The notes under the pieces: generated by a model
What the model saw: the letters and a program-made list of their open reading frames with translations, nothing else
Database searches by the model: none
What the model was told of the DNA's origin: nothing
Translations under genes and position numbers: made by a program
Origin: CAVZGO01 sp963774935
Lineage (GTDB): Bacteria > Chloroflexota > Anaerolineae > Anaerolineales > UBA4823
NCBI GenBank assembly: GCA_963774935.1
Contig: CAVZGO010000007.1
Span: forward strand, 310,001 to 374,000
Reading direction: 5' to 3'
Length of the DNA: 64,000 nucleotides
In this document: positions 28,159-36,414 of the stretch, piece after piece
How positions within the stretch are numbered: position 1 is the first letter of the stretch
Layout of the letters: every line of letters starts with the position of its first letter

Positions 28159-28958
28159 ACTTCCCAACAGACTCTCACCCGCCAGTGACGAGCCAGGAGG
28201 TATTGGGATTGATCCCTGCCCGGGGAGGCTCCAAGAGCATCCCGCGCAAGAACATCCGCCACCTGGCTGGTTTCCCGCTCATCGCCTACAGCATTGCTGC
28301 TGGGCTGGCTTCCGAAACAATCACCCGCCTGGTGGTTTCAACCGATGATGAAGAAATCGCTGCCGTGGCGCGCAGATACGGAGCCGAAATCCCCTTCATT
28401 CGTCCGGCAGAATTCTCGCAAGACCAGACCCCCGATCTGCCGGTATTTCAGCATGCTCTGCGCTGGCTGGCTGAGAACGAAGGCTACCAACCGGACATCG
28501 TCGTACAGCTCAGACCGACATCTCCTTTTAGGCGCACCTTGCACATCGACCAGGCAGTTTACCGGTTGTTGGAAACACCCATTGCTGATTCAGTACGAAC
28601 AGTGATCGTGCCTTTTCAAAACCCCTTCAAAATGTGGCGAATTACCCCGGATGGTTATATGACCCCACTGCTTACCGGTCTCTTGGGAACGGATGCAAAA
28701 TATAAAGAACCTTACAATTTACCGCGCCAGGCTCTGCCTGATGTATACTGGCAGACCGGCTATGTCGATGCTGCATGGACGGATACGATCCTGGAGAAGA
28801 ATTCTATGACCGGTGATCGCATCTTACCTCTCATCATCGACTCTTCTGAATGGATCGATATTGATTCCCCGGACGACTGGCGCCGGGCGGAACGACTGCT
28901 TGAGAGTGGGGAAATCACCTTCGAAGACCTGGGCTTTGATTTAAATATAAAAGATTAA
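28155..28958 (+). CDS. Acylneuraminate cytidylyltransferase (NeuA/PtmB-like)
   Basis: This 267-residue protein has the NeuA N-terminus LIPARGGSKSIPRKNIRHL, then FPLIAYSIAAGL, STDDEEIAAVARRYGAE and LRPTSPFR, and a closing WIDIDSPDDWRRAE. It would couple CMP to a nonulosonic acid. It begins with GTG inside the SDR stop and is followed by the NeuB/TIM-barrel fusion, forming a third synthase-plus-activator set in the window. Compared with the gene at 23503 it has no phosphatase domain. Confidence 0.9.
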   Translation: MNFPTDSHPPVTSQEVLGLIPARGGSKSIPRKNIRHLAGFPLIAYSIAAGLASETITRLVVSTDDEEIAAVARRYGAEIPFIRPAEFSQDQTPDLPVFQHALRWLAENEGYQPDIVVQLRPTSPFRRTLHIDQAVYRLLETPIADSVRTVIVPFQNPFKMWRITPDGYMTPLLTGLLGTDAKYKEPYNLPRQALPDVYWQTGYVDAAWTDTILEKNSMTGDRILPLIIDSSEWIDIDSPDDWRRAERLLESGEITFEDLGFDLNIKD

Positions 28959-29023
28959 GTTACCTGGCGATCAGTCCAAAGCAATTTGACAGCTAAGGCT
29001 GATTGCCAATCCGGAGGATCTGC

Positions 29024-30926
29024 ATGGCAGAAATTAAGATCGGCGATCAATTGGTCGGCGATGGGCATCCAACTTATGTAATTGCAGAAATAGGAGTCAA
29101 CCACAACGGAATCCTGGCCCTGGCACTGGAATTGATCGATGTAGCGGTCAGCGCTGGCGCTGATGCGGTTAAGTTTCAAAAGCGCAAACTGGATAATCTA
29201 TACGCTAAAAAATATCTGGATAACGCCAATGCGGGTGAGAAAACGCTGCGCTACTTGCTTCCAATCTTGCAGCAAGTCGAGTTATCCGATGACGCCTACT
29301 ACGAGATCACTGAATACTGCCGGAAAAAGAAAATTACCTTCCTGGCGTCGGCATTTGACTCTGAAAGCGCTGACTTTTTGGACACGCTCGGCGTTCCGGC
29401 TTATAAAGTTGCCAGCGCTGACCTGACAAACCTGCCGCTGCTGGATCACCTTGCTCAAAAAGGAAAACCAATGATACTCTCTACCGGCATGTCACGCATG
29501 GAAGAGGTGGAAATCACGGTGGATTTTCTGAAAGAGCGACACGTCCAGTTTGCTTTGCTGCACTGCAACAGCACCTATCCCGCTGCCTTCGAAGATATCA
29601 ATCTGCGCTTCATGAACCAGTTACGCCGCTTCGGAGTTCCGATTGGCTATTCAGGTCACGAGCGCGGCATCGCAGTCTCAACTGTCGCGTCTGCCCTGGG
29701 TGCATCCATCATCGAACGCCACGTCACCCTCGACCGCACGATGGATGGACCTGACCATGCAGCCAGCCTGGAACCTCAAGGCTTTCAGAAGATGGTGCGC
29801 GATATCCGCCAGGTGAGCATGGCGCTGGGCACCGGCGAAGAAAAATTTATTTCCCGCGGGGAAATTCTGAATCGCGAAGTGCTGGGGAAGAGCCTGGTTG
29901 CTACTCGCCGCATCATTCCAGGGGAAAACATCACCCGAGAAATGATCGCTGTAAAAGGACCAGCACTTGGATTGTCCCCACAGCACTACACCCGCCTGCT
30001 TGGACGTACAGCAGAGCGTATTATTGAAGAAGATGAGCCATTTCTGGACCGTGATCTGGGCGAGTATTTCAGCCTGGATATGGAACACCTGCTTCCCATG
30101 GAGTATGGCTTTACCGTTCGCTTCCGTGATTACGAAGAGCTGCTCGCCTATCAGCCCCGCATGCTGGAGTTTCACTTCACCGACCAGGACCTGGACGAAG
30201 ATTATACCGGTGGGAAGCAAGACCTCAAGCTGGTAGTGCATGCCCCGGAGTTTTGGGAGCGCACCCTGGTTGACCTGTGCTCATTAGATGAGCGCCAGCG
30301 CAGCGCCTCCCGAGATTTAATGCAAAAGACGATTGATTTAACTCGCCGGATGGCGCCTTACTTCCGCACAGATGGCAACAATCTTCCCAAGGTGATCATC
30401 CACCCTGGGGCGATGAGCCTGGATCACCCGATCACAAACCATGCTGTTCTCTATGAAAATCTTCGCCGCTCAATCCAGGAGATTGATCACCAGGGCGTTG
30501 AGCTTCTACTGGAAAATTTACCACCGCATCCCTGGTATTTTGGTGGGCAGTGGCTGACCAATGCGTTCATGGATGCATATGAAATCCGCGATTTCATTAC
30601 CTCTATGGACTTGAGCATGTGCTTCGATACCTCTCATAGCAAGCTTTACTGCAACTGGGCGCACGTGGATTTCTACGAGCAGGTGCAGGCAGCTGCTACC
30701 TTACATCCACCACCTTCATCTTTCAGATGGCGCCGGGCTGGACGGCGAAGGCTTACAAATCGGTGAAGGGACGATCGACTGGGTGCACTTCTTCAAAGTC
30801 ATCGGAGGATATCACGGCACTATGATCCCTGAAATCTGGCGCGGGCACCAGCGCAACGGTGAAGGCTTTTTGATCGCCATCCAGCGCCTTTCCGCCGCCT
30901 ATTTTAAGAGCCGCGATATTTCCTGA
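29024..30926 (+). CDS. NeuB-SAF synthase fused to a TIM-barrel isomerase/epimerase-like domain (frameshifted)
   Basis: An intact-length product would be 633 residues. Residues 1-280 are the NeuB barrel (YVIAEIGVNHNGILALA, AVKFQKRKLDN, YKVASADLTNLPLL, GYSGHERGIAVS). Residues 280-355 are the SAF domain (RRIIPGENITREMIAVKGP). From about 370 on is a xylose-isomerase/AP-endonuclease-2-like barrel with ELLLENLPPHPW and SMDLSMCFDTSHSKLYC. One extra T at 30701-30702 breaks the frame; without it the chain reads TYIHHLHLSDGAGLDGEG and ends SRDIS. The second barrel may isomerise the substrate sugar. An RBS GGAGG precedes ATG 29024. Confidence 0.85.
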
Positions 30927-30986
30927 GTTGTTATGATCTCTTAGGCTGCAGTCAAACTATACGCAGCCTGTCTAATACCCTTCTAA

Positions 30987-32678
30987 ATGCCGACGCAAAA
31001 GTCATCCCGTGGAGATGTAATTTTCCGTTTGAGACGCAGGCTTGCTCAATGGCAGAGCCGACAGCGCATCCGGCGCATCTCCCGCCAGGTAGCCGCACAG
31101 AAGGATGCACTACGACAGCGCACCGACTCTGGACGCCTGCCTAAGTCCGGTGAAATAATTTTCTTCAATGTCTCGTCACGCCTGGCTTACTTCAGCCTCA
31201 ATGCGGCTTTCTCACTGATTACCTCCTGGATGCTGCGCCTGGCTGGCACTCCCGTCAGGCACTTTGCCTGTCATGCAGGTATGACTCACTGTCTGCTGGG
31301 CACCCAAACCGCCGACCTGGATCAACCGCCGCCCTGTTCGGGCTGCATTGCTGAATCCCGGCGTTTATATCATGCCGCTCCGGTAACCTGGTTCACATAC
31401 CAGGAAGAGCAAGAGCTGATAGCTGCACTGCGAGACCTTTCGGTTGAGCAGCTCAGCCAGTTCGAGTATCCAGCACCTGAGCCTCTCCAAGAAACCAGTT
31501 CAGTTGCGATTCCACTTGGAATGCTGGTGCTGCCATCTGTGCGCTGGATTTTACGCCGCCACACGTTAAAAGATGATGCGGCAACACGCCGATTATTGTG
31601 CCAGTATATCCTGTCGGCATATTCCGTAGCGCGCGAATTTGCTGCTGAGTTAGCCCTTCGCCAGCCTGCTGCAACGGTCATTTTCAATGGTCACACCTAT
31701 CCCGAAGCCACCGCCCGGTGGGTTGCCAGCCAAATGGGGATTCGCAACATCGCATATGAAGTTGGCTTTCAGGCGTTCTCAGCCTTTTTCACCAATGAGG
31801 ATCCCACTGCTTACCCGATCTACATTCCAGACAGCTTCGAGCTCACCCCGGAACAAACTGCCCGACTGGATGCCAAACTTGAGAAACGTTTTCAAGGGCA
31901 GTTCACCATGGCAGGTATCCGCTTCTGGCCAGAAATGCGCGGCCTGGACGAGGCTTTTCTACACAAAGCAGCTCAATTTCGCCAGGTGATCCCAGTTTTT
32001 ACCAACGTCATTTATGACACGAGCCAGGTGCATGCCAATACCATCTTCTTGCACATGTTCGCCTGGCTGGATAGCGTTCTGGAGATCATTCGCCAGCACC
32101 CTGACACATTGTTCATCATTCGCGCTCACCCGGATGAAAAGCGACCAGGTTCAAAAAAGCTCAGCAACGAGTCGGTCTCGGATTGGGTAGCTGCCAACCA
32201 GGTCCACCGGCTTCCCAATGTGATTTTTATCGACTCGCAAGAGTACCTCAGCTCTTATGAGCTGATCCAGCGCTCAAAATTCGTTATGGTTTACAACTCG
32301 TCCATCGGCTTGGAAGCCTCTTTGATGGGAGCACTGGTCGTATGTGGCGGGCGCGCACGTTACAATCGCTATCCGACTGCATACTTGCCAGACTCAGCCT
32401 CTGCTTACCGCAAATTGGTGACTGAGCTGCTGGATGCTGAAACCGTACAGGCTCCAGAAGAGCACCAGCGCAACGCTCGCCGCTTCCTGTATTATCAGTT
32501 CTATCGGGTATCCATCCCGTTTGAAGATTATCTCCAGGAAGGGATGCGCCAGGGTCAGGTGTTCTTGAAACCATTCCGGTGGCAGCAGCTCCTGCCAGAT
32601 AATTCTCTTACCGCCCACCTGATGACGGACGGCATCTTAAATCAAAAGCCATTTATCCTGCCAGAAGAAAAGACCTAA
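30987..32678 (+). CDS. Capsule-synthesis-like GT-B glycosyltransferase
   Basis: This 563-residue protein has a basic N-terminus and a small cysteine set (HFACHAGMTHCLLG, then PPCSGCIAESRR), which suggests a metal site or disulfide. Further on come VIFNGHTYPEATARWVA, IRAHPDEKRPGSKKLS near residue 380 and FVMVYNSSIGLEASLMGALVV near 435. The last two correspond to the donor-site motifs of the proteins at 6239 and 19836. A glycosyltransferase that uses a CMP- or CDP-activated donor is plausible. Its stop overlaps the next start. Confidence 0.65.
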   Translation: MPTQKSSRGDVIFRLRRRLAQWQSRQRIRRISRQVAAQKDALRQRTDSGRLPKSGEIIFFNVSSRLAYFSLNAAFSLITSWMLRLAGTPVRHFACHAGMTHCLLGTQTADLDQPPPCSGCIAESRRLYHAAPVTWFTYQEEQELIAALRDLSVEQLSQFEYPAPEPLQETSSVAIPLGMLVLPSVRWILRRHTLKDDAATRRLLCQYILSAYSVAREFAAELALRQPAATVIFNGHTYPEATARWVASQMGIRNIAYEVGFQAFSAFFTNEDPTAYPIYIPDSFELTPEQTARLDAKLEKRFQGQFTMAGIRFWPEMRGLDEAFLHKAAQFRQVIPVFTNVIYDTSQVHANTIFLHMFAWLDSVLEIIRQHPDTLFIIRAHPDEKRPGSKKLSNESVSDWVAANQVHRLPNVIFIDSQEYLSSYELIQRSKFVMVYNSSIGLEASLMGALVVCGGRARYNRYPTAYLPDSASAYRKLVTELLDAETVQAPEEHQRNARRFLYYQFYRVSIPFEDYLQEGMRQGQVFLKPFRWQQLLPDNSLTAHLMTDGILNQKPFILPEEKT

Positions 32679-33592
32679 TGATTCAAGAAAAGATAGAAAT
32701 TCTACCCACCCGCTTATTGGACGAGAATCGTGTCATTGTCAATGAATTGAAATCCCTGGCACATTCGTTAAGCCTGGAATTCGGCTGGCACTACCTGTTA
32801 GACCTGACCTGGATCATTCGGAACCTGGACACTATCCAAGGAAAGCACATAATGGATGCAGGTGCAGGCACCGGCATCTTGCAATGGTACCTGGCTGATC
32901 ATGGCGTGACGGTACTCAGCGTGGATCGTGGCAGCCGGGCAGATCTGCCAATTCGCTTCCGCCGCCGCTACAATGTTCTTGGGCTGCGGACAGCTTCATC
33001 AGCTCAAAGTCCATCTCAACCAGACTTGCTGCCCACTTCCACCATACTGGCGCGTAGCTTAAAAAACCCTCGCAAAGCTGCAGCCGCATTCAAGGATCTC
33101 TTCACCAACACTGGTGCAAAATCAAAGCACAACCGTCAATCCAGCCAGATATTCATCTACAACCAGGACCTGGGGAACCTGGCTGATATCGCAGACAATA
33201 CCCTGGACGCCATTGTGGCTGTCTCTGCTTTGGAGCACAACCCTCCGGAAAAATTGCCTGCTGTTGTGGCTGAGTTGATGCGTGTGCTGAAGCCTGGCGG
33301 AGTACTGCTAGCCACGCTGGGCGCTGCGCGTGACCAGGATTGGTTTCATACCCCCTCAGCAGGCTGGTGTTATACCGGGAAGACCCTGCAAAACCTATTT
33401 GGACTTCCGGACGAGGCGCCAACCAACTACGATCAGTATGACGCATTATTCACAGAGCTGGTTAATTGCGCTGAGCTGCGCGATAACCTGGCGTCCTTTT
33501 ATTTCCGCTCCGGTGACAATGGTATGCCCTGGGGCAAATGGGATCCGCAATATCAATCTGTCGGCGTTTGTAAAGTCAAGCATCCTGATTAA
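32678..33592 (+). CDS. SAM-dependent methyltransferase (class I)
   Basis: This 304-residue protein has HIMDAGAGTGILQWYLADHG near residue 55 and, after an unusually long insert of about 60 residues, TLDAIVAVSALEHNPPEKL and ELMRVLKPGGVLLATLG. The insert between the first half of the Rossmann fold and the catalytic helix is rich in Ser and Lys and may be a substrate lid. The C-terminal part mentions no extra domain. It directly precedes the carrier-protein module. Confidence 0.8.
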   Translation: MIQEKIEILPTRLLDENRVIVNELKSLAHSLSLEFGWHYLLDLTWIIRNLDTIQGKHIMDAGAGTGILQWYLADHGVTVLSVDRGSRADLPIRFRRRYNVLGLRTASSAQSPSQPDLLPTSTILARSLKNPRKAAAAFKDLFTNTGAKSKHNRQSSQIFIYNQDLGNLADIADNTLDAIVAVSALEHNPPEKLPAVVAELMRVLKPGGVLLATLGAARDQDWFHTPSAGWCYTGKTLQNLFGLPDEAPTNYDQYDALFTELVNCAELRDNLASFYFRSGDNGMPWGKWDPQYQSVGVCKVKHPD

Positions 33593-33611
33593 TAATTATC
33601 GAGGAGTTTTT

Positions 33612-33887
33612 ATGATGAGCGACGAATCATCTCTCGCGTTAATTCCACGCATCCAAGCCGTTTTGGCAGAAGCGCTTCAAGTCCCTGCTGATCTGGTGAC
33701 TCCAGAGTTAGCCATGGGCGACCTACCTCAATGGGACTCAATGGGACATATGGAAGTGATGATGCTGCTCGAGCAGCATTTCGGCGTTGAAATCAATAAC
33801 GACACCATCGCCAATTTGACCAGTGTCCCGGCGATCTATTCTGCAATCGTCAGCGGAGAAAATATCATCGAGGGTCGCCATGACTGA
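33612..33887 (+). CDS. Acyl/aminoacyl carrier protein
   Basis: This 91-residue acidic helical protein has the phosphopantetheine attachment motif DSMGHMEVM with Ser43, preceded by the typical QVPADLVTPE and followed by LEQHFGVEIN. A carrier-protein fold is therefore well supported. It starts after GAGGAG at ATG 33612 (or 33615) and its end overlaps the ligase gene by eight bases. No fatty-acid or polyketide genes are nearby, so it is unlikely to serve lipid synthesis. Its partner is most likely the amino acid:[carrier protein] ligase just downstream. Confidence 0.92.
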   Translation: MMSDESSLALIPRIQAVLAEALQVPADLVTPELAMGDLPQWDSMGHMEVMMLLEQHFGVEINNDTIANLTSVPAIYSAIVSGENIIEGRHD

Positions 33888-35082
33888 CCCGCGCTCTGGC
33901 TACAGCATAGAGATTGTACCTCACCAGGTAATCCCGGATCATCTGGTCGGTGAAGTACGCGCCAAAATGGCTTATGTTGACGAATCTATCCTGCAGGCCG
34001 AAATAACCCCCACAGGAGATCGCATCCGCCTGGACTTGCGTGCACCAGCTGATCAAAAACGCCAGGCTGAATTGGATGATAAAGTTCAGAAAGTGGTAGA
34101 GACTATGGTCAAGGGTGCCTTTCGACCAAAGGTACAAATCCTGGAAGACCATCTTGACCACCCGGTGCCTTACACCTTGGATCCGATGCCGGAGCTGCTG
34201 GCAGTTAACCAGATCAGCCAGGAAGCCCAGGGAATCTACAGCCTGGGTCCACTGGTAACTCGCCTGATTGACTTTTTTGAGCAACGTTTTCTCGAGCTTG
34301 CAGCTTCTTTCAACGCTGAACCATATCGATTCCCTACCCTCATCCCGGCTCGCTACCTCGAGCGCGTGAATTATTTCCGTGCCTTTCCACATTCCTTATC
34401 CTTTGTCACCCACCTACGCGAAGACCTGGATGCGATCGATGCATTCGCCCAGCAAGCGGCTTGCGATGAGCACGGCTTGAACACACCCCCAGATTCCTTC
34501 TCAAAGATCCAATCACTGCTCTCTCCGGCAGTCTGCTACCACCTGTATTTCGCCCTGGCAGATAAGCCTCTACCGAATGGCAAGCTGGTTGCCACGGCAG
34601 TGAGCAACTGCTTCCGCTACGAGGCGATCAATCTGGCGTCCCTCGAGCGGCTGTGGAACTTCACGATGCGGGAAATTATCTTCGTTGGTCCAAAAGATTT
34701 CGTCCTAGATAACCGCGAAGTGGGTCGCCAGCGCATGGCTCAGACTCTGGAAGAAATCGGTCTGGCTTACCGCGTCGAGAGCGCCAACGATCCTTTCTTT
34801 ATCGGTGAATTTCGCAAGCAAGCTGCCTTCCAGAGCGCTTTCCAGTTGAAATTCGAAATTCGCGCTCGCTTACCATTCAAGGATTCAACTCTGGCAGTAG
34901 GTTCTTACAATTACCACCAGGACTTTTTCGGACGAAACCTGGAAATCAGCCTGCCAGATGGGTCACCAGCCCACACCGGCTGTATCGCCTTCGGTCTGGA
35001 ACGCATCGCGTTTGCTTTTCTTGCCCAGTACGGGCTTGATCCAGCAGGCTGGCCTCAGGTTGTCCGGGAGGCAATGGGATGA
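33880..35082 (+). CDS. Amino acid:[carrier protein] ligase (seryl-tRNA-synthetase-like)
   Basis: This 400-residue protein has a class II aminoacyl-tRNA-synthetase core without a tRNA-binding arm. Signatures are AVCYHLYFAL (Cys219), motif 2 SNCFRYEAIN with FTMREIIFVG (Glu265), ANDPFF, LKFEIRA, GSYNYHQDFFG and motif 3 AHTGCIAFGLERIAFAF (Cys368). The spacing Cys219-46-Glu265-103-Cys368 fits the Cys-Glu-Cys zinc site I recall for Bradyrhizobium Bll0957, a ligase that loads glycine onto a carrier protein. About 110 N-terminal residues are of unclear role. The amino acid cannot be read from the sequence; a small one (Gly or Ala) is expected from the family. Confidence 0.9.
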   Translation: MTDPRSGYSIEIVPHQVIPDHLVGEVRAKMAYVDESILQAEITPTGDRIRLDLRAPADQKRQAELDDKVQKVVETMVKGAFRPKVQILEDHLDHPVPYTLDPMPELLAVNQISQEAQGIYSLGPLVTRLIDFFEQRFLELAASFNAEPYRFPTLIPARYLERVNYFRAFPHSLSFVTHLREDLDAIDAFAQQAACDEHGLNTPPDSFSKIQSLLSPAVCYHLYFALADKPLPNGKLVATAVSNCFRYEAINLASLERLWNFTMREIIFVGPKDFVLDNREVGRQRMAQTLEEIGLAYRVESANDPFFIGEFRKQAAFQSAFQLKFEIRARLPFKDSTLAVGSYNYHQDFFGRNLEISLPDGSPAHTGCIAFGLERIAFAFLAQYGLDPAGWPQVVREAMG

Positions 35083-35606
35083 GCGAACCCGAACAAATCA
35101 ATCCAACCGTCAACTACCGGCTGGCAGTAGAAGCAGATTTTCCGGTCATCAAGGAAATGTATGAGCTGCTGAACCAGCATTTCTATTCACTTGGCTACCG
35201 CTTGCCACACCCTGAAAATATCGGGGAGGTGTATCTTGAATCCTTCCGCCGCACCCTGGGGCGATTCAGCAACGCCTGGGTAGCAGAGGTGGACGGCAAA
35301 GTGATGGCTTACATCCTCTGCCGCATCAAGCGCGTGCCTGCTTATATGGGCGGTGTGATGGTGGGTGAGTTAAGCGACGAATGGGTTGACGAAAGTGTTC
35401 GGAGATTGCGCATAGGTGATCGTTTGTGCCGCATTGCCCTGCAATGGCTGCGCGAGCAGGAAGTCCACTCTGTAGAGATCCAGGTGCTCAACAGCAACGA
35501 AGCTAGCTGGAGGATGCTCTCCCGCATGGGCTTTAAGCAAGAATTCCGCGTCGGTCGCATGGTTTGGGACGAATACACCGAAGACAGTCCAACTCCCGAA
35601 AAATGA
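35079..35606 (+). CDS. GNAT-family N-acyltransferase
   Basis: This 175-residue protein has the GNAT layout: an N-terminal strand YRLAVEADFPVIKEMYELL, WVAEVDGKVMAYILC, the acyl-donor loop RRLRIGDRLCRIALQWL and the closing ...NSNEASWRMLSRMGFKQEF. It overlaps the ligase gene by four bases and the AAC(3)-like gene by four bases. GNAT enzymes usually use acyl-CoA, but some take acyl or aminoacyl groups from carrier proteins or tRNA. In this context it is a candidate for passing the amino acid from the carrier to an amino sugar (inference). Confidence 0.85.
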   Translation: MSEPEQINPTVNYRLAVEADFPVIKEMYELLNQHFYSLGYRLPHPENIGEVYLESFRRTLGRFSNAWVAEVDGKVMAYILCRIKRVPAYMGGVMVGELSDEWVDESVRRLRIGDRLCRIALQWLREQEVHSVEIQVLNSNEASWRMLSRMGFKQEFRVGRMVWDEYTEDSPTPEK

Positions 35607-36412
35607 AGGAAATCGATAAAGAGCAGGTCATCGAAGCGCTGCAGGATTTGGGGCTGCACCCTGGGGATGGCGTTCTGATACATTCCGCCATCCAGTTCTT
35701 GGGCCGCACAGATGCCGGTCCAGGGTTATATCTTGAGGCATTGCGCACTGTAATGGATATTCCTTTCCCACTACAACCAAATAGCACCCTAGAGTCCCGC
35801 TCGTCCATCGGTACACTGGCTGTACCAACCTTCAACTTCGCATTCGCAAGGGGCGAGCCTTACGATCCGCTGAACACCCCTTCCCAGAAAATGGGCGTCT
35901 TTTCCGAATATGTCCGCCAGCAACCAGGCGTACTTCGCACCACCCACCCCTTACAATCCCTGGCAATGTTGGGGCGCTGGGCTGCTGATCTGGCGGAACG
36001 CGACACACCTTCTGCCTTCGACCCAGGCGGACCCTTTGACCGCATGCTAGAGCTCGATTTTAAGATCCTGCTCTTAGGCGCTGACATCGACGCTATTTCA
36101 TTGATCCATTACAGCGAACAGAGAGTGAACGTCCCTTACCGCTACTGGAAAGAATTTACCGGAGCTGTGCTTACCCCAAAAGGATGGCAGATGCGCACCT
36201 ACAGTATGTTCGCTCGGGATATGGATTTAGACCCTCATCTCACCCTGCATCCCGTCCAGGAAGTCCTGCAAGCCAGAGGGTTGTGGCATGCGGTACCGCT
36301 CAACTACGGTCAGGTTTCCCTGGTCCGCATGCGTGATCTTGTATCGGCAGTCGACGAATTCCTATCAGCCGATCCATATTCATTGATGCTCAACCGCCCG
36401 CAGGTGAATTAA
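35603..36412 (+). CDS. AAC(3)-family N-acyltransferase
   Basis: This 269-residue protein has the aminoglycoside 3-N-acetyltransferase fold signatures GDGVLIHSAIQFLG, GTLAVPTFNF, MGVFSEYVRQQPGVLRTTHP and the active-site region ISLIHYSEQRVNVPYRYW. Members in polysaccharide loci act on amino sugars rather than antibiotics. ATG 35603 overlaps the GNAT stop and was preferred to the upstream in-frame ATG at 35564. With the GNAT it gives the module two acyltransferases, one of which may use aminoacyl-ACP and the other acetyl-CoA (inference). Confidence 0.87.
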   Translation: MKEIDKEQVIEALQDLGLHPGDGVLIHSAIQFLGRTDAGPGLYLEALRTVMDIPFPLQPNSTLESRSSIGTLAVPTFNFAFARGEPYDPLNTPSQKMGVFSEYVRQQPGVLRTTHPLQSLAMLGRWAADLAERDTPSAFDPGGPFDRMLELDFKILLLGADIDAISLIHYSEQRVNVPYRYWKEFTGAVLTPKGWQMRTYSMFARDMDLDPHLTLHPVQEVLQARGLWHAVPLNYGQVSLVRMRDLVSAVDEFLSADPYSLMLNRPQVN

Positions 36413-36414
36413 CA

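Noticed and set aside
28985..28990. TTGACA as a -35 box before the third NeuB gene
   Set aside because: No -10-like hexamer lies 15-19 bases downstream; that position is part of the GC-rich RBS region.
35603..36412. Aminoglycoside resistance gene
   Set aside because: The AAC(3) family also includes sugar-modifying acyltransferases, and the gene is translationally coupled to a glycan module with no mobile-element context.
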